Assembly (NCBI GenBank): GCA_910576125.1
Contig: CAJTHM010000005.1
Span: forward strand, 124,001-188,000
DNA: 64,000 nucleotides
Direction of reading: 5' to 3'
From: Lachnospiraceae bacterium
Lineage (GTDB): Bacteria > Bacillota > Clostridia > Lachnospirales > Lachnospiraceae
The translations under genes were made by a program, and so were the position numbers. This document shows, piece by piece, positions 62,415 through 64,000 of this stretch (its first letter is position 1; the number at the start of each line of letters is the position of its first letter). The notes under the pieces are model-generated. The model saw only the letters and a program-made list of their open reading frames with translations. It had not been told where the DNA came from and ran no database searches.

Positions 62415-63302
62415 TCACGCGATTCCGATCCATTCCATGGCAATCCCCGCCGCCACGCCGATTGCGTACAGCAGCCCCAGTATCTTCAGGTTCTCCCGCC
62501 GGTCGTGGTTGACCCGGAACAGAACCAGCACCCCTACGCCGGAGCCCGCCAGCAGCCCTGCCATGGCGGCCCCCAGCCCCATGGTGCCCGCCAGATACAG
62601 CTGCGTGATCGCCACAGACCCGGCGCAGTTCGGTATCAGGCCCACCAGCCCCGCCAGCACAGGGCCGGCAATGGGCCTGTTCAGAATCAGATTCCCCAGG
62701 GCGTCCTCCCCCAGGTAATGCAGGACCAGATTCAGCCCTAAATTCACCGCCAGGATGAAAAACGCGATTTTCACCGTATGGGACAGGGCGGAGCGCAGAA
62801 TCCCTTTCTCACAGTGGCAGTGCTCCTGCTCACAGATGTCGCGGATGCCCTCCTGATTCCCGTCCCCTTTCCGGCACAGCAAATCCACGGCAAGCCCCGC
62901 CGCCATGCCGATGACGGCCTTGCCCGCCAGAATCTTCAGAATCATGCCCGCAGGGGCCTGCTCGGAAACCAAAATGGGCAGCATCTCATCGGAAGTGGAC
63001 AGATAGATTGCCATCAGGGTGCCCAGGGTAATGACCCGCCCGGCATACAGGTTCGATGCCGCCGCGGAGAAGCCGCACTGGGGCAATGCCCCCAGCAGCC
63101 CGCCGATGACTGGCGCGGCAAGGCTCCGGGCAGAACGCCTGCGGGGGGAGCGCCCCGCGTCCACCGCTCCGGGCCGCCTGATGAGCTTCCTGGCATGCTC
63201 CCCTGTCCTGTGCTCCAGGTACTCCATCACAAGGTAGGTCAGGAATAAAAAAGGGACAAGCTTCGTGCTGTCTATGAGAGCGTCTTCTATTAAATGCAGC
63301 AT
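62415..63302 (-). CDS. Putative metal exporter, ArsP_2/putative manganese transporter family
   Basis: A 295-residue membrane protein with about ten predicted helices in two halves. The first holds GALPQCGFSAAASNLYAGRVITLGTLMAIYLSTSDEMLP (in parts) and the second GLIPNCAGSVAITQLYLAGTMG, an internal repeat with conserved Pro-x-Cys. A loop with EQEHCHCEKG could bind metal. The family exports manganese or related ions in the cases I know of, but the ion is not proven here. It is followed by a Fur-family gene 159 bp later. The ATG at 63302 is chosen over 63311. Confidence 0.8.
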   Translation of the reverse strand: MLHLIEDALIDSTKLVPFLFLTYLVMEYLEHRTGEHARKLIRRPGAVDAGRSPRRRSARSLAAPVIGGLLGALPQCGFSAAASNLYAGRVITLGTLMAIYLSTSDEMLPILVSEQAPAGMILKILAGKAVIGMAAGLAVDLLCRKGDGNQEGIRDICEQEHCHCEKGILRSALSHTVKIAFFILAVNLGLNLVLHYLGEDALGNLILNRPIAGPVLAGLVGLIPNCAGSVAITQLYLAGTMGLGAAMAGLLAGSGVGVLVLFRVNHDRRENLKILGLLYAIGVAAGIAMEWIGIA

Positions 63303-63445
63303 TGCACACATCCTTTCTGTTCAAAGACAGCCATTGGGCAGAATCAATCATCCGGCTGCAGTCATGGCCGTCCGGCCCATTACCGAAAGAACAATCTTTT
63401 CCGATAGCTGCATATATCTATCCGGGCTTTACAGCCAAACCGCAA

Positions 63446-63484
63446 AGTCCCAGATGCAAATGCGACTCATTTGCATCTGGGACT
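63446..63484. promoter_or_regulatory. Perfect 39-bp palindrome, probable Fur-family operator
   Basis: AGTCCCAGATGCAAATG (63446-63462), CGACT and CATTTGCATCTGGGACT (63468-63484) form perfect 17-bp arms. The inner GCAAATG-N5-CATTTGC resembles Fur-family boxes. It overlaps the -10 and start of the exporter promoter, the right place for a repressor. The RNA could also form a strong hairpin. Confidence 0.75.
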
Positions 63485-63511
63485 ATAACACATTTTTCCG
63501 TCTTTTGTCAA
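63482..63511 (-). promoter_or_regulatory. Promoter of the metal exporter/fur-family operon
   Basis: On the minus strand a perfect TTGACA, an 18-bp spacer and TATAGT. The distance to the exporter ATG is about 180 bp. The 63303-63694 gap holds this promoter and the palindrome, and no gene. Confidence 0.78.
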
Positions 63512-63694
63512 TACCTGCCGCATATCTTTTTCATCCCCGGAGCAGTTGGGCGACAGTTCAGCGGCCTGCCCGGGCTGTCGCGCCCGCCACCGGGTTTCCC
63601 ATCCGGTCAGGTCATGCCTGCGCAAGGCCACTGTGCCTGCGGATTCCGGCCATAGAGCGCCCTGCCGCACCGGCGGACGCTTACAGTCATGTCG

Positions 63695-64000
63695 TCACTC
63701 TGCCAGATACATCTTCAGCCCGTCCTCTATCTTCAGAACCGTGGCCTCAGTGGTCTGGGAGCCCTCCAGATACGCGCCCAGCGCTTCGATCAGCACCTCC
63801 CGTATCTTCGCGTCCTCCGCCATGGGCTTATCCAGGCCTTTGCATATGGCCACCAGCGCGTCCGCCATCTCGTCGGAGTAGCATTTGATGGCAAACTCCA
63901 CCTCGCTGCCCTCTGCCTCTATGGAGGTATATGCCTGGGACTCCGAGCGGTCTTCACGGGCCTGCTTCTCCAGGGAGGCCAGGTTCACCGGAAATCCCAG
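63695..64000 (-). CDS. C-terminal end of a family 1 solute-binding protein, 5' part outside window
   Basis: The minus-strand frame is open from the right edge (LGFPVNLASLEKQAREDRSE) to a stop at 63695. The ending ALGAYLEGSQTTEATVLKIEDGLKMYLAE resembles the C-terminus of family 1 sugar-binding proteins, where a Gln/Lys-rich helix ends in xxYLxE. Only about 100 residues are visible, so the call is tentative. Another lipoprotein binding gene is likely to the right. Confidence 0.5.
   Translation of the reverse strand: MGFPVNLASLEKQAREDRSESQAYTSIEAEGSEVEFAIKCYSDEMADALVAICKGLDKPMAEDAKIREVLIEALGAYLEGSQTTEATVLKIEDGLKMYLAE

Overview
The window reads as one piece of a moderately GC-rich Bacillota chromosome, most like Lachnospiraceae (Clostridia). 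The reasons are the many LplABC-type sugar ABC transporters paired with YesM/YesN two-component systems, strong GGAGG ribosome sites, MutS2, a KtrAB-type K+ system, a cobalamin riboswitch in front of an ECF S component, and sigma-A promoters with 17-bp spacers. I see no rRNA, tRNA, CRISPR array, prophage or intact insertion sequence. Family and species are inferred from gene content only.

Layout. 1-9000 (minus strand): carbohydrate locus A, with YesM kinase, YesN regulator, lipoprotein binding protein, two permeases and a GH42-like glycosidase that runs off the left edge. 9075-12701: an MFS transporter, a small ORF broken by an in-frame TGA, a binding-protein gene lacking its 5' part, and a TIM-barrel sugar isomerase. 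12838-18112 (plus strand): Uma2 nuclease, MutS2 and an OmpR/EnvZ-type pair. 18182-19745 (minus): a cobalamin riboswitch with a leader terminator, a DUF4430 protein and an ECF S component. 19881-21735: nagB-nagA. 21885-24110: KtrB/KtrA K+ uptake. 24120-28729: a small fructan locus with GH172, a LacI regulator and a GH32 enzyme. 29070-29625: a decayed Rpn-type nuclease gene.

29695-40227 (minus) is a ten-gene Mrp/Mbh-like cation/proton antiporter operon (E, F, G, MbhD-like, MbhE/MnhB fusion, C and four NuoL/M/N-type subunits). Two of the large subunits carry hydrophilic inserts before the last membrane helix, and one insert is nine tandem hexapeptides encoded by 18-bp repeats. No hydrogenase or NADH-oxidising subunit is next to it. 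40363-41999: a short cytidylate-kinase-like protein and a lactonase. 42224-44471: an AT-richer patch of poorly known genes including an EEP-fold nuclease/phosphatase. 44611-46133: a membrane-anchored C39-like peptidase and a small protein.

46241-60237 is carbohydrate locus B: two permeases, binding protein, a large GH106-like glycosidase, an acyltransferase-like protein and two Gfo/Idh/MocA dehydrogenases on the minus strand, with yesN-yesM divergent on the plus strand. The right end holds an XRE-type regulator, a metal-exporter/Fur-family operon whose promoter overlaps a perfect 39-bp palindrome, and the 3' end of another binding-protein gene.

Most of the window is therefore machinery for sensing, importing and hydrolysing plant or host glycans, broken by housekeeping modules. 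The points most worth a second look are the Asp-to-Asn change at the expected GH32 nucleophile, the repeat-bearing antiporter operon, the Fur-type palindrome, the AT-rich nuclease patch and the interrupted small ORF.
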